A stretch of DNA of 64,000 nt from Mycobacterium sp. 852013-50091_SCH5140682. Lineage in GTDB: Bacteria > Actinomycetota > Actinomycetes > Mycobacteriales > Mycobacteriaceae. The notes below the pieces were generated by a model. The model saw only the letters and a list, made by a program, of their open reading frames with translations. It ran no database searches and was not told the origin of the DNA. The DNA lies in the NCBI RefSeq assembly GCF_001665685.1, contig NZ_LZTB01000009.1, positions 30,794-94,793 of the forward strand, written 5' to 3'. The translations under genes and the position numbers were made by a program. This document shows positions 46,701-55,861 of this stretch, piece after piece (position 1 is the stretch's first letter; each line of letters opens with the position of its first letter).

Positions 46701-48152
46701 ATGCCCTTCGATGACTTCCGCGCGTTCCTGAGCGCGCTGCGCGACCAAGGACAGCTCATCGAGGTCGACCGGCCGGTGGCCCTGGAACTCGAAGTCGCCA
46801 AGGCGATGCGCAAAAGCGCCGCCACCGGCGGCCCCGCCATCGTGTTCAACAACAACGGCACCGGATTCCCGCTTGTCGGCGGCATCTACAACTCTCGCGC
46901 CAAGGCACTGCTGGCCTACGGCTGCACCGAGGACAACGCGTTCGACGACATCGTGCAACGGTTGAAGACCAGGATTCCGCCGAAGTACGTCGACGACGGA
47001 CCAGTGCACGAGAATGTCATCACCGGCGACGACATCGACCTCTCGATGCTGCCCGTACCGAAGTACAGTCCCGACGACGGCGGCCGGTACATCACCCCCG
47101 GCTTCGTCGTCAGCCACGATCCGGAGACCGGTGTGCCCGATATCGGGCACTATCGCTGCGAGATCATCGACAACAAGACCATGACGCTGATGGCCATCCC
47201 GAACCACCGCTTCGCCAAGAATCAAGCCAAAGCCCGAGCCATGGGACACAAGACGTTTCGCGCGGCTCTGGTGATCGGGGTCGACCCGATGATCGCCTAC
47301 TCCTGCCCGATTCAGGTGCCCGAGGACACCAACGACTGGGAGGTCGTCGGCGGTATGCGTCGCGCTGCCGTCGAATTGGTGAAGTGCCGCACCAACGACG
47401 TGTCGGTGCCTGCGCACGCCGAGTTCGTCATCGAATTCGAAGTGGACTTCGCCCAGACCGTTACAGAAGGCCCGCTGGGCGAATACACCGGCTACTACAC
47501 GCCCGCATCACCGAAGCCCGTGGTACGTCCGACGGCGATCACCCATCGCAACGGAGCCTACTTCCAGGCCCTGCTGACCGGCCGCCCGACCACGGAAAAC
47601 CATATTCTCAAACAACTTTCGTTCGAGGCGTCGTTCTACGACATCATGCGCCAACAGTTTCCGACGATCGAGAAGGTGGCCATCCCGGCCTCGGGCGGGG
47701 TGTACTTCCGCGTGGTGATCGCCATGCGCCCGCGCTTCGCCGGGGAAGCCCGTAGCGCGATCCTGGCCGCCATGGGCAGCAACCTGCGGCCCAAGCAGGT
47801 CGTGGTGGTGGACCCCGACATCGATGTGCACGATTCCGAGCAGGTGGAGTGGGCCATGGCGTTCCGCACCCAGCCGGCACGCGACGTCATCATCGTCGAC
47901 AGCCTGCCCGGCGGACCGTTGGACCCCACGGCCGACGAGTCCCTCCCGCAAGATCAGCGCACCGGCTCGGCGATCGGTACCGACGCCACCTACCCGTACG
48001 GCACCGTGGTCAAGAAGGTCGGCGACGTGTGCGGGCCGGCCCTGGAGGAACACGGCGGACGCGTCGTCGAAGTGGCCGACATTCCCGGCTGGCGTTCCTA
48101 CGAGTTCCCCGAACTCGACGAGAAGTCCCGTACCGCAACCACTCTCACCTAG
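46701..48152 (+). CDS. UbiD-family (prFMN-dependent) decarboxylase 1
   Basis: The 483-residue protein of the UbiD/Fdc family has the conserved DIGHYRCEI arginine, and EGPLGEYTGYYTP holding both catalytic glutamates of the E-R-E network. It opens with FRAFLSALRDQGQLIEVDRP, typical of the N-terminal FMN-binding half. Such enzymes (de)carboxylate aromatic or conjugated acids using prenylated FMN. It is followed nine bases later by a second, different UbiD-like gene. No UbiX (prFMN synthase) is present in the window. Confidence 0.9.
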   Translation: MPFDDFRAFLSALRDQGQLIEVDRPVALELEVAKAMRKSAATGGPAIVFNNNGTGFPLVGGIYNSRAKALLAYGCTEDNAFDDIVQRLKTRIPPKYVDDGPVHENVITGDDIDLSMLPVPKYSPDDGGRYITPGFVVSHDPETGVPDIGHYRCEIIDNKTMTLMAIPNHRFAKNQAKARAMGHKTFRAALVIGVDPMIAYSCPIQVPEDTNDWEVVGGMRRAAVELVKCRTNDVSVPAHAEFVIEFEVDFAQTVTEGPLGEYTGYYTPASPKPVVRPTAITHRNGAYFQALLTGRPTTENHILKQLSFEASFYDIMRQQFPTIEKVAIPASGGVYFRVVIAMRPRFAGEARSAILAAMGSNLRPKQVVVVDPDIDVHDSEQVEWAMAFRTQPARDVIIVDSLPGGPLDPTADESLPQDQRTGSAIGTDATYPYGTVVKKVGDVCGPALEEHGGRVVEVADIPGWRSYEFPELDEKSRTATTLT

Positions 48153-48161
48153 GACGCCGAC

Positions 48162-49799
48162 ATGCCCCAGCAGAGCCTGACCGAGTTCGTCGAGGAGATG
48201 GAGAAAGCGGGCCTCCTGGTCCGCGTCACCGAGGAGAAGCGGGTCGACGAACTCCCGGCGGTGATGGAAGCCAACCCGCTGACCGCCGTGCTGGTCGAGA
48301 ACGTCAAGGATTGCGAGTTCCAGTTTCTGGCCAACGCGTACTCGAATCAGGATCAGTACGCGTGGGGCCTTGGCTGCGACAAGAGCCAGAGCGGCTTCAT
48401 GATGAGCGAACTCGCGAAAGGCCGTATCACACCCGAGATCGTCGACACCGCACCGTGCAAGGAAGTCATTCTCACCGGCGACGACGTCGACCTCACGCGG
48501 CTGCCGCTGTTCCTGCACCACGACCGCGACGGGCACGCCTACACCAACGACAACCTCGTCGTGAGCCGTCACCCCGACACCGGTGTGCACGACTGGGGCA
48601 TCTACCGCAGCATGTTCCGGTCGTGCAACGAGAAGATGTTCGACATGACCTGCACGTCGCACCGCGCGCGCATCAATGCCATTGCGGCACAGGAGAAAGG
48701 CCACAATCTTGAGGTCGCCATCGTGCTGGGCGGCCCGATCCTCGACAAGGTGGCGTCGCTGACCGGTGTGCCCGCCGACACCGACGACTTCGAAGTGCTC
48801 GGCAGCTTCTACGGGCACCCGGCCCAGCTGGTGCGCTGCGAGACCATCGACGTGCTGGTGCCCGCCAACGCCGAGATCGTCCTGGAGTGCGAGCTGATCG
48901 CGTCCGAAGGACTGACCCACGACGAAGGCCCGTACGGCGAGTTCAGCGGTATGTACGGCGGCGGCATCAAACACAACTACCGCGCCGTCGTGAAGGCCAT
49001 GACCTACCGCAAAGGCGGCATCTACCAGCACGCCACGATCGGCGGGGCACACCCCTGGTACACCGACAACATGCTGCAGCTGCCCGCGGTGGAAGCCGAC
49101 ATCTACGGTGCGCTGAAGTTCGCCGGTATCAACGTCAAAGAGGTCCGCTGCCCGCTCGGCGGCCTCTCCAACATCGCCTACGCCAAGATCAAACCCAACG
49201 GCGGCGGTGACGCCAAGCAGGCCCTCGGCATCATGCTGACCTGCTCCAAGCTGGCCCTGCCGAAGATCGCCATGGTGTTCGACGAGGACATCGACATCTG
49301 GGACGACAACGCCGTGCAACTGGCCATGGCGTTCCGCTACATGCCCCACCTCGACACCGTGCTGCTGCCGGGCGGCAACACCATGACCGTCGACCCGATG
49401 ATCGGCTCCGACGTCGCACCCGGCACCGCGTCCAAGATCGGCTTCGACTGCACGATTCCGATGGGACCGCAGTTCAGCCGGGCGAGCTTCGACCGCAGCT
49501 CGGTGTTCGTCCTGCCGGACCCGCCCGCCGATGTGGTGCCGCTGTCAGAGGCCGATCTGACGGCCGCGATGGCCGACCTCATCCGCGAGAAGCCGCGGGC
49601 GTGGAAGGAAATCCTCGAGCACTTCAACGGGCAGCCGTACCGCACGGTCTATCGGGCGTTCAGCAATCTGCGGCCGCAGCTGGGTCGCTGCGACGACGCC
49701 CCGTGGTACCGATACACGTTCTCCGACGGGGATTTTGCCGTGGCGGAGCCGCAGACCGTGACGCACAATTACGACCCGCGGCACCGCCCGTCACCCTGA
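48162..49799 (+). CDS. UbiD-family (prFMN-dependent) decarboxylase 2
   Basis: The 545-residue protein is also UbiD-like: VDLTRLPLFLHHDRDGHAYT, WGIYRSMF with the conserved Arg, and DEGPYGEFSGMYGGG with both glutamates. It is longer than its neighbour through a C-terminal extension of about 60 residues (ADLIREKPRAWKEILEHFNG). The pair is too different to be a recent duplication and may form a hetero-oligomer or two successive steps. The substrate is unknown; proximity to the sterol genes is not proof of a link. Confidence 0.88.
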   Translation: MPQQSLTEFVEEMEKAGLLVRVTEEKRVDELPAVMEANPLTAVLVENVKDCEFQFLANAYSNQDQYAWGLGCDKSQSGFMMSELAKGRITPEIVDTAPCKEVILTGDDVDLTRLPLFLHHDRDGHAYTNDNLVVSRHPDTGVHDWGIYRSMFRSCNEKMFDMTCTSHRARINAIAAQEKGHNLEVAIVLGGPILDKVASLTGVPADTDDFEVLGSFYGHPAQLVRCETIDVLVPANAEIVLECELIASEGLTHDEGPYGEFSGMYGGGIKHNYRAVVKAMTYRKGGIYQHATIGGAHPWYTDNMLQLPAVEADIYGALKFAGINVKEVRCPLGGLSNIAYAKIKPNGGGDAKQALGIMLTCSKLALPKIAMVFDEDIDIWDDNAVQLAMAFRYMPHLDTVLLPGGNTMTVDPMIGSDVAPGTASKIGFDCTIPMGPQFSRASFDRSSVFVLPDPPADVVPLSEADLTAAMADLIREKPRAWKEILEHFNGQPYRTVYRAFSNLRPQLGRCDDAPWYRYTFSDGDFAVAEPQTVTHNYDPRHRPSP

Positions 49800-49801
49800 A
49801 C

Positions 49802-50050
49802 TCAGTGCAGGAGGGACGCGCCGAAGTAGTGGCACAGCAGCAACGCCACTTCCACGTCGAGGCGGTCGTCGGTGATCGGCTTGCCGCGGCGCTCCACGGC
49901 CCGGCTCACCCGGTACTTCACCGAATTGGTGTGCAAATGCAGGTCTTCGGCGGCCTTGTAACCGTGCAGGACCGCGGCCAAGAACGTCTCGACGGTGTCG
50001 ACCAGTAACTGCTGCAACCGCTCCTCGTCCCGAAGTTCGGTGACGGCGTC
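49802..50050 (-). pseudogene. PucR-type regulator remnant (C-terminal HTH only)
   Basis: Only the final 80 or so residues of a PucR-family regulator remain (AVTELRDEERLQQLLVDTVE, HGYKAAEDLHLHTNSVKYRV, DDRLDVEVALLLCHYFGASL). An in-frame TAG at 50051-50053 immediately precedes them and no PucR N-terminal part is recognisable beyond it. The remnant ends two bases after the UbiD 2 stop and may once have controlled the UbiD pair. Confidence 0.7.
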
Positions 50051-50300
50051 CTACGTCACAGCCGCCTCATCCACCACGTTCTTGCCCACCATGGTCAAAC
50101 GGTAGAACACGGCTGTCGACGGCGGGACCTGGTTGTCCGAATCGGTTTTGTCCTCCGGGGACAGTCAGCCCGCGCTATTTCAGCCGCCGAAGACGTCGTC
50201 ACACCGATGGGGGCTCCGTAACGTACGTCACGAACGCAGCAACAAGCCCATCTACCAGCTGCGACAGCCCAAAAAAGCCCATCACGAAAGTGAGTTCGCC

Positions 50301-50435
50301 ATGTCCGTGTTCGGTTTCTTCCTCCTCTTCTTCATCGGCCTGTTCCCGGTCCTGATCCCGGCCACCACCTCCACCGTCCGCGCCATCTCCGGATGGCGTA
50401 GGCGCCGGGTGGCTGCAGCGGCCGCCGCTCAGTAA
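50301..50435 (+). CDS. Small single-span membrane protein
   Basis: The 44-residue protein begins MSVFGFFLLFFIGLFPVLIP, a single hydrophobic segment followed by a basic RRRR patch and an Ala-rich end, giving positive-inside topology. An AAAGTGAG lies about 7-14 bases upstream as a weak ribosome site. No family was recognised. Confidence 0.4.
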   Translation: MSVFGFFLLFFIGLFPVLIPATTSTVRAISGWRRRRVAAAAAAQ

Positions 50436-50467
50436 CCACCCCCGCGATCAGCCAAGGAGACCGTGTC

Positions 50468-50554
50468 ATGAGCACCGTGAGCGTCGCAGACCTCGACAAC
50501 GTCGATCTGGCCGATCCGGCGGTCTGGGAAGACGGCCCGTCAGTGGTGACGTAA
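50468..50554 (+). pseudogene. Short ORF resembling a cytochrome P450 N terminus
   Basis: AAGGAGA about nine bases before ATG 50468 starts a 28-residue frame, MSTVSVADLDNVDLADPAVW and EDGPSVVT. The DLADPAVWEDGP stretch is like the first residues of many actinobacterial P450s, where it would continue as PH..F..LR. The frame ends at once and overlaps the convergent Rho_N-like gene. Probably a truncated remnant; a tiny functional peptide is not excluded. Confidence 0.35.
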
Positions 50555-50797
50555 CTTGCTCACGAGCTCGTCCTTGCGCAGCGACGAATAGCCGGACAGA
50601 CCAATCTGTTTGGCACGCTTCTTGAGCTCAGCGACTGTCCAGTCCTCGTAAGAGCCGGACTTGCCGCCTTTGCGGCCCTGCGCGGAACCGCCCTTGCGGG
50701 CGGCCGCGTTGGATATCCTCGCCGCCTTCTCCTTGGAGTCACCCTCCTTGCGAAGATCTCGATACATCTTTTCGTTCTTGATCGACGAATTCGGCAC
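50540..50797 (-). CDS. Small basic protein with Rho_N/SAP-like C-terminal motif
   Basis: The 85-residue protein from GTG 50797 (GGAGG at nine bases) has an N-terminal [20 protein letters not shown] helix and ends [20 protein letters not shown] followed by [15 protein letters not shown], the short helix-extended-helix motif of Rho_N/SAP-like nucleic-acid-binding domains. Such small proteins are common in actinobacteria, often stress-induced. It likely binds DNA or RNA. Confidence 0.75.
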   Translation of the reverse strand: MPNSSIKNEKMYRDLRKEGDSKEKAARISNAAARKGGSAQGRKGGKSGSYEDWTVAELKKRAKQIGLSGYSSLRKDELVSKLRHH

Positions 50798-50942
50798 GCG
50801 AGCCACCTCCTTGACAGACTTGCTGTCTCTGTAGTTCCCGCTGAGCAGAGGGGCAAACCACACATCGGTCCAGTTTCCCGATGATCATCACGGGGTATTC
50901 GTCGCCGACATGCGACGACCCACACGATGTCAGGGGCTCTAG

Positions 50943-51647
50943 ATGACACGCAACGCTGCAGTGCTGTTCGACGTCGACGGGACGCTGGTCGATTCCAACT
51001 ACCTGCACGTGTACGCGTGGGCCCGGGCGTTCGCCGCCGAGCGAATACCTGTGCAGTCCTGGCAGATTCACCGCAGCATCGGCATGGACGGTGCCACCCT
51101 GGTGCGGACGCTCGCGGGCGGAGTTGCCGATGACGTCGCTCAGCGGCTGAAGAGCCTGCACTCCGACTTCTATCGGGACACAACGCATCTGTTGAAGCCC
51201 CTACCCGACGCGAGGAAGCTCCTGCACGCGGTCAGCGAACTCGGTCTTCAGGTGGTACTGGCAAGCTCGGCACCCGAAGACGAGCTGGACATCCTGCGCG
51301 GCGTGCTCGATTGCGACGACATCGTGTCGGCGGCAACATCATCCCGCGACGTCGACACCGCCAAACCGGATCCCGCCATCGTCCAGGCCGCGCTGACCCG
51401 CGCGGGCGTCGCAGCCGAGCAGGCCGTCTTCGTCGGTGACGCCGTATGGGATGTCGAAGCGGCCTGCCGTGCCGACATGCCGTGTATCGGGCTGCGGTGC
51501 GGCGGCACATCGCACGACGAGCTCGACGAGGCCGGAGCCGTCGCCGTCTTTGACGATCCCGCCGAACTTCTCGAACACATCGACACCACGCCCATCGCCA
51601 CGTTGGCGGCCACAGAACGGGACGATCAGCGCGCGACTTCGCGGTGA
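50943..51647 (+). CDS. HAD-superfamily phosphatase
   Basis: The 234-residue protein has VLFDVDGTLVDSNYLHVYAW (nucleophile Asp), VVLASSAPEDE (motif II), KPDPAIVQAALTRAG (Lys motif III) and FVGDAVWDVEAACRADM (motif IV), with a helical cap. It is like phosphoglycolate phosphatase-type HADs. The substrate is unknown. Its last 22 bases overlap the end of convergent selB. Confidence 0.88.
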   Translation: MTRNAAVLFDVDGTLVDSNYLHVYAWARAFAAERIPVQSWQIHRSIGMDGATLVRTLAGGVADDVAQRLKSLHSDFYRDTTHLLKPLPDARKLLHAVSELGLQVVLASSAPEDELDILRGVLDCDDIVSAATSSRDVDTAKPDPAIVQAALTRAGVAAEQAVFVGDAVWDVEAACRADMPCIGLRCGGTSHDELDEAGAVAVFDDPAELLEHIDTTPIATLAATERDDQRATSR

Positions 51648-53419
51648 CCGGCGTCGAGCCGCCGCGTCCAACCGCGGGAATCAAGATGCTCCAGCAGTGG
51701 GATGGCGACGCGGCGCGTGGTGCCCAAGGCCCGGCGCGCCTCGCTGGTGGTGAACGGCTGATCCAACCGGGCCAGCTCCCGCATCGCCAAGGCCGGCGCA
51801 GTCGGCAACAGCACCACCCCGTCACGCAGGCGGAGCAGCCGCCCGGCCCGCTCGGCCGCGGCCAGCTCCCGCACACCCAGTCGCAGCGCCGTCAGATCGT
51901 CGGCCTCAGGAGCGTGAAAAGGACTGTCCCGCAACCGGTCCACCAGCTCGGCGACAGCCGCCTCGGCAGGTCCGAGGTCGTCGGACCGGCCGGGCAGCCG
52001 GATCAGCCCCTCGGCTTGTTCGAGCCCCGCGGCACGGCCGATCTCGTCGAGCAGCGCCGGGTCCGGCAAGGCCAGCAGATCGCAGGCCGCACCCCGAGAC
52101 AGCCCGGCCGCCAACGGATCCCGCTCGTGCAGCTCCTGCACCGCCGCCCGCAGCCGCTGCTGCCATGCCTCGTACGTCGGGACGTGCACCCACCACCCTT
52201 TGATCACCCGGACACCCGTCGGCACCTCGTGGGTCGCAAACCCCAACCGGTGCAGATGTTCTCCGGCCACCACGCCCCGACGGGCCACCTCGACGAGCAC
52301 GTCGCCGCGCGTGTCCATCGCGGTCAGCGCGCCGACTCGACGTGCGCTGTCGCCGCGGCGCCGCAGTGCGGGCGGGTCGGCGTCGAGCACCTGGGCCCCG
52401 CCGAGCACCCGGCGACTACCTGGATGCCTCAGCACCAACCGGTCGCCGAGCACGAGCGGCAGCCGCCGGTCGAGCACGAGCCGCGCGTGATCGTCGTCGA
52501 AGGGCCGCAGCCGGGCCGGAACCGCCGCGGTTCCGACGTGGACGGTGAGCCGTTCTGGGGCCTCGCTGAATACGCCGCCACTGACGCGACGCACGTCGAG
52601 ACCCCGGGTGGTCTCCCACGCGCCGGGGGTCAGCAGCACATCACCGCGGCGGACCTGATCGGCCGACACCCCACGCAGATTGAGCGCCGCCCGCGTCACC
52701 GGGCCGAGCGCAGGGCGCGGCTCGCCCCGGGATTCCATTCCGCGGACAACCGCCTCCCTGGCCGGGCGGCCAACCAGTTCGAGCCGGTCACCGGCGGCGA
52801 TCGTGCCCGCCGCCAGCGTGCCGGTCACCACGGTCCCGGCCCCGGTGATGGAAAACGACCGGTCCACCCACAGGCGCACCCGGGCCGTCGTCGACGGGTC
52901 AGGCACCGCAGAAAGAACGACGTCGAGCATGGCCCGCACCTGGGAAAGACCGCTGCCGTCGATAGCCGACACCGCGACCGCCGGGGCGTCGCGCAGCCCG
53001 GTGTCGGCCAATTCGGCGCGGGCCTGTGCGATCACGTCGTCCACATGGTCCGGGGCGCGGTCGACCCGGCTGATCACCAGCAGACCGTGCCGGATACCCA
53101 GCGCTGCCACGGCGTCGCGGTGATCACTCGACTGCGCCTGCCAGCCCTCGTCGGCGGCGACCACGAAACACACCACCGGCGCCGGTCCGAGCCCGGCGAG
53201 CATGTTGCCCAAAAAGCGTTCGTGGCCGGGCACATCGACGAACGCGACCTCCCGGCCCGACGGCAGTGTGGTCCACGCGAAGCCGAGATCGATGGTCAGG
53301 CCGCGGCGACGCTCCTCGGCCCACCGGTCCGGTTCGATGCCGGTGAGCGCGCGCACCAAGGTGCTTTTGCCGTGGTCGACGTGCCCGGCCGTCGCAACAA
53401 CGTGGTGCTGCACCGTCAA
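51626..53419 (-). CDS. selB: SelB, selenocysteine-specific elongation factor
   Basis: The 597-residue protein has G1 TAGHVDHGKSTLVRALTG, switch II FVDVPGHERF, an EF-Tu-like barrel region and C-terminal winged-helix repeats that bind the SECIS hairpin. The G4 motif reads VISRVD rather than NKxD. It carries Sec-tRNA to UGA codons marked by a SECIS. The frame begins with TTG overlapping the selA stop (53416-53419); GTG 53413 is an equally good start. The order selA-selB is typical. Confidence 0.94.
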   Translation of the reverse strand: MTVQHHVVATAGHVDHGKSTLVRALTGIEPDRWAEERRRGLTIDLGFAWTTLPSGREVAFVDVPGHERFLGNMLAGLGPAPVVCFVVAADEGWQAQSSDHRDAVAALGIRHGLLVISRVDRAPDHVDDVIAQARAELADTGLRDAPAVAVSAIDGSGLSQVRAMLDVVLSAVPDPSTTARVRLWVDRSFSITGAGTVVTGTLAAGTIAAGDRLELVGRPAREAVVRGMESRGEPRPALGPVTRAALNLRGVSADQVRRGDVLLTPGAWETTRGLDVRRVSGGVFSEAPERLTVHVGTAAVPARLRPFDDDHARLVLDRRLPLVLGDRLVLRHPGSRRVLGGAQVLDADPPALRRRGDSARRVGALTAMDTRGDVLVEVARRGVVAGEHLHRLGFATHEVPTGVRVIKGWWVHVPTYEAWQQRLRAAVQELHERDPLAAGLSRGAACDLLALPDPALLDEIGRAAGLEQAEGLIRLPGRSDDLGPAEAAVAELVDRLRDSPFHAPEADDLTALRLGVRELAAAERAGRLLRLRDGVVLLPTAPALAMRELARLDQPFTTSEARRALGTTRRVAIPLLEHLDSRGWTRRLDAGHREVAR

Positions 53420-54717
53420 CCGTCCAGCGCGGCCTTCACCGCGGCCAGCACCCGCTCGTCGTCGGCCCCGGGTACACAGCGCAGATCGACCAGGCAGGCG
53501 CCGTCATGCACGCGGGCCAGGATCGCGGGATCGCCGGCGCGCAGCCGGGCCGCGGCGGCTTCGGGCAGCCGGACCGCCCATCCGGGCAACGGGACGCCGG
53601 GTGCGCCGCCTCCGCCGACGCGCCCGTCGTGCGGCACCACGGTCGCGCCGACGGCGTCGGCGATGCGTTGGGCCCGGGCCCGCAACGCTTCGGCGTCGGC
53701 GTGCAGCGCCTGGGTGACCGGGGCAGGCCCGCCGCACAGCGTGGCCTCCAGTGCGGCGAGGGTCAGCTTGTCGGCCCGCACGGCGCGCGCGAGCGGGTGA
53801 CGGGCCATGCGGGCCACGATCTCGGCCCGGCCGAGCACGACGCCGGCCTGCGGACCGCCCAGCAGCTTGTCACCGCTGCCGGTGATCACGTCGGCGCCGT
53901 CGGAGAGCGCCGTCGCGGCGTCGGGTTCGTCGGGCAGCAACGGATCGGGTGCGAGCAACCCGCTGCCCAAGTCGGCCACCAGCGGTATCCCCTTGTCCCG
54001 CAACGCATCACGCAGCTCCGCCAGTGAAACCCCCGAGGTGAAACCGGTGACCCGGAAGTTGCTCGGATGGACTTTGAGGACACATCCGGTGTCCGGGCCG
54101 AGCGCGTCGGTGTAATCCCGCAGGTGGGTGCGGTTGGTGGTACCCACCTCCCGCAGCCGGGCGCCGGTCGACGCGATCAGGTCCGGCAGGCGGAACCCCG
54201 CGCCGATCTCGATCAGCTCACCGCGGCTCACCACCACCTCACGACCCGCCGCGAGCGCGGTGGTGGCCAGCACCAGCGCGGCGGCCCCGTTGTTGACGAC
54301 AAGCGCATCCCCGGCCGCGGGACACGCGGCGAGCAGAGCCTCCCGGGCCGCGACGCCACGTTTCGAACGCGTACCCGTGGCGAGGTCCAACTCGACATCG
54401 ACGTACCCACTGGCCGAGACCAGGGCGTCCACCGCGGCCGGCGACAGCGGTGCCCGGCCGAGATTGGTGTGCACGACGACACCGGTGGCGTTGAGCACGG
54501 GCCGCAGCGACACCGGCGCCCGCGCAGCCAAGCCGGCCACCACGGCCGCGACCACCTCGTCGACCGGCAGGGCGCCTTGCCGGGCCTGCTCCTGGGTCTT
54601 GAGCACCAGGGCGCGCACAGCACTGTCGCCCAGCCGGTTCCGCGCCTCCTGCACCTGCGGCAGCGCCAACAGCTGATCGGTGCGCGGAATGCGCCGACGG
54701 GGGTCGGGCTGGGTCAC
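53416..54717 (-). CDS. selA: SelA, L-seryl-tRNA(Sec) selenium transferase
   Basis: The 433-residue PLP-dependent enzyme has RRIPRTDQLLALPQVQEA at the start, LNATGVVVHTNLGRAPLSPA, and the PLP-lysine motif GSGDKLLGGPQAG. It converts seryl-tRNA(Sec) to selenocysteyl-tRNA(Sec) with selenophosphate. GTG start. It lies 30 bases downstream of the tRNA-Sec gene on the same strand, so tRNA-Sec, selA and selB may form one transcript. Confidence 0.95.
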   Translation of the reverse strand: MTQPDPRRRIPRTDQLLALPQVQEARNRLGDSAVRALVLKTQEQARQGALPVDEVVAAVVAGLAARAPVSLRPVLNATGVVVHTNLGRAPLSPAAVDALVSASGYVDVELDLATGTRSKRGVAAREALLAACPAAGDALVVNNGAAALVLATTALAAGREVVVSRGELIEIGAGFRLPDLIASTGARLREVGTTNRTHLRDYTDALGPDTGCVLKVHPSNFRVTGFTSGVSLAELRDALRDKGIPLVADLGSGLLAPDPLLPDEPDAATALSDGADVITGSGDKLLGGPQAGVVLGRAEIVARMARHPLARAVRADKLTLAALEATLCGGPAPVTQALHADAEALRARAQRIADAVGATVVPHDGRVGGGGAPGVPLPGWAVRLPEAAAARLRAGDPAILARVHDGACLVDLRCVPGADDERVLAAVKAALDG

Positions 54718-54747
54718 CTGCCCTCCTCGAGCGTCGACAGCGGAAAC

Positions 54748-54843
54748 TGGCGGAGGCGGACGGGAATCGAACCCGCCAGACCGAGATACTCGATCTCACC
54801 GGTTTTGAAGACCGGGGGGACCACCAGGAACCCAAACGCCTCC
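54748..54843 (-). tRNA. selC: tRNA-Sec (anticodon UCA)
   Basis: The 96-base gene has a seven-pair acceptor GGAGGCG/CGCCTCC (possible eighth pair mismatched), T arm with GTTCGATTC, a long variable arm (GAGATCGAGTATCTC) and anticodon loop CTTCAAA with TCA at 54808-54806. The CCA end is encoded (54750-54748). The large variable arm and UCA anticodon identify selenocysteine tRNA. Confidence 0.95.
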
Positions 54844-54850
54844 GCCGCTC

Positions 54851-54880
54851 AACTTAGCCAATGCCCTCGGCGGCTACATT
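54851..54880. promoter_or_regulatory. Divergent promoters of tRNA-Sec/selAB and selD
   Basis: On the minus strand TAAGTT (54856-54851) lies seven bases before the tRNA 5' end. On the plus strand TACATT (54875-54880) lies six bases before the selD ATG, which has no ribosome site, so selD is probably leaderless. Both fit TANNNT. The two start regions share only 43 bases (54844-54886). Confidence 0.55.
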
Positions 54881-54886
54881 GACGGC

Positions 54887-55861
54887 ATGGAATCCGTTCG
54901 TCTCACCGGCTACGCCCACGGCGGCGGATGCGCCTGCAAGATCCCGCCCGGCGAGTTGGAAGACGCGGTGCGCGGGCTGGTCGGCCAGTCGGGCGACCAC
55001 GTCCTGGTCGGGCTCGACGACGGCGACGACGCGGCAGCCGTGCTCGTTCGCGACGATCTCGCGGTGCTCTCGACGGCCGACTTCTTCACGCCCGTGGTCG
55101 ACGATGCCTACGACTGGGGCCGTATCGCCGCGGCCAACGCGCTGTCCGACGTCTACGCGATGGGCGGGCGACCCGTCGTCGCGATCAACCTGGTCGGCTG
55201 GCCCCGCGAAACCCTCCCCATGGAACTGATGACCGAGGTGCTGCGCGGCGGTCTCGCGGTGGCGTCGGAGGCCGGGTGCCCGGTGATCGGCGGGCATTCC
55301 ATCGACGATCCCGAACCGAAGTACGGCATGGCGGTGACGGGCGTGGCCGATCCGAACCGGTTGCTGCGCAACGACGCCGCCCAGCCAGGCCTGCCCCTGA
55401 CGCTGACCAAGCCGATCGGCGTCGGCCTGCTGAACAACCGGCACAAGCAGACCGGCGAGGTGTTCGCCGAGGCGCTCGCGACCATGACCGCGCTCAACCG
55501 AGACGCGTCCGAGGCCGCTCTGGCGGCTGGTGCCCGGGCAGCCACCGATGTCACGGGGTTCGGGTTGCTCGGACACTTGCACAAGATGTGCCGGGCCTCC
55601 GGTGTGGGCGCGGTGATCGACCGTGCCGCGGTGCCCGTCGTCGAGGGCGCGCTCGACGCGCTGCGCGACGGTTACGTCTCCGGCGGTACCCGCCGCAATC
55701 TCGACTGGGTGCGGCCGCACTTGCGCGGCGACGTGTCCGAGGACGATCTGCTGCTGCTCGCCGATGCGCAGACCTCCGGCGGGCTGCTGGTCGTGGGTGA
55801 GGTCCCCGGCTATCCCGTCATCGGGCACACCGTGGAAGGCAGCGGTATCTCGGTGCGCTGA
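54887..55861 (+). CDS. selD: SelD, selenide water dikinase
   Basis: The 324-residue protein has the N-terminal glycine-rich HGGGCACKIPPGEL with the catalytic Cys (not Sec) and Lys, VGLDDGDDAAAV, AANALSDVYAMGGRPV, VIGGHSIDDPEPKYGMAVTG and DVTGFGLLGHLHKM. It makes selenophosphate from selenide and ATP for SelA. It is divergent from the tRNA-Sec/selAB unit. Confidence 0.95.
   Translation: MESVRLTGYAHGGGCACKIPPGELEDAVRGLVGQSGDHVLVGLDDGDDAAAVLVRDDLAVLSTADFFTPVVDDAYDWGRIAAANALSDVYAMGGRPVVAINLVGWPRETLPMELMTEVLRGGLAVASEAGCPVIGGHSIDDPEPKYGMAVTGVADPNRLLRNDAAQPGLPLTLTKPIGVGLLNNRHKQTGEVFAEALATMTALNRDASEAALAAGARAATDVTGFGLLGHLHKMCRASGVGAVIDRAAVPVVEGALDALRDGYVSGGTRRNLDWVRPHLRGDVSEDDLLLLADAQTSGGLLVVGEVPGYPVIGHTVEGSGISVR

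Noticed and set aside
47508..49349. A 613-codon open frame on the minus strand opposite the UbiD genes
   Set aside because: It is a composition shadow of GC-rich UbiD codons; no motifs, and both sense proteins have intact catalytic residues.
51644..53800. A 718-codon + strand frame opposite selB and selA
   Set aside because: Its translation is Arg/Pro/Gln-rich without domains, while the minus strand encodes clear SelB and SelA.
54748..54843. tRNA-Ser because of the long variable arm
   Set aside because: The anticodon loop reads CTTCAAA, giving UCA, and the gene adjoins selA and selD, so it is tRNA-Sec.
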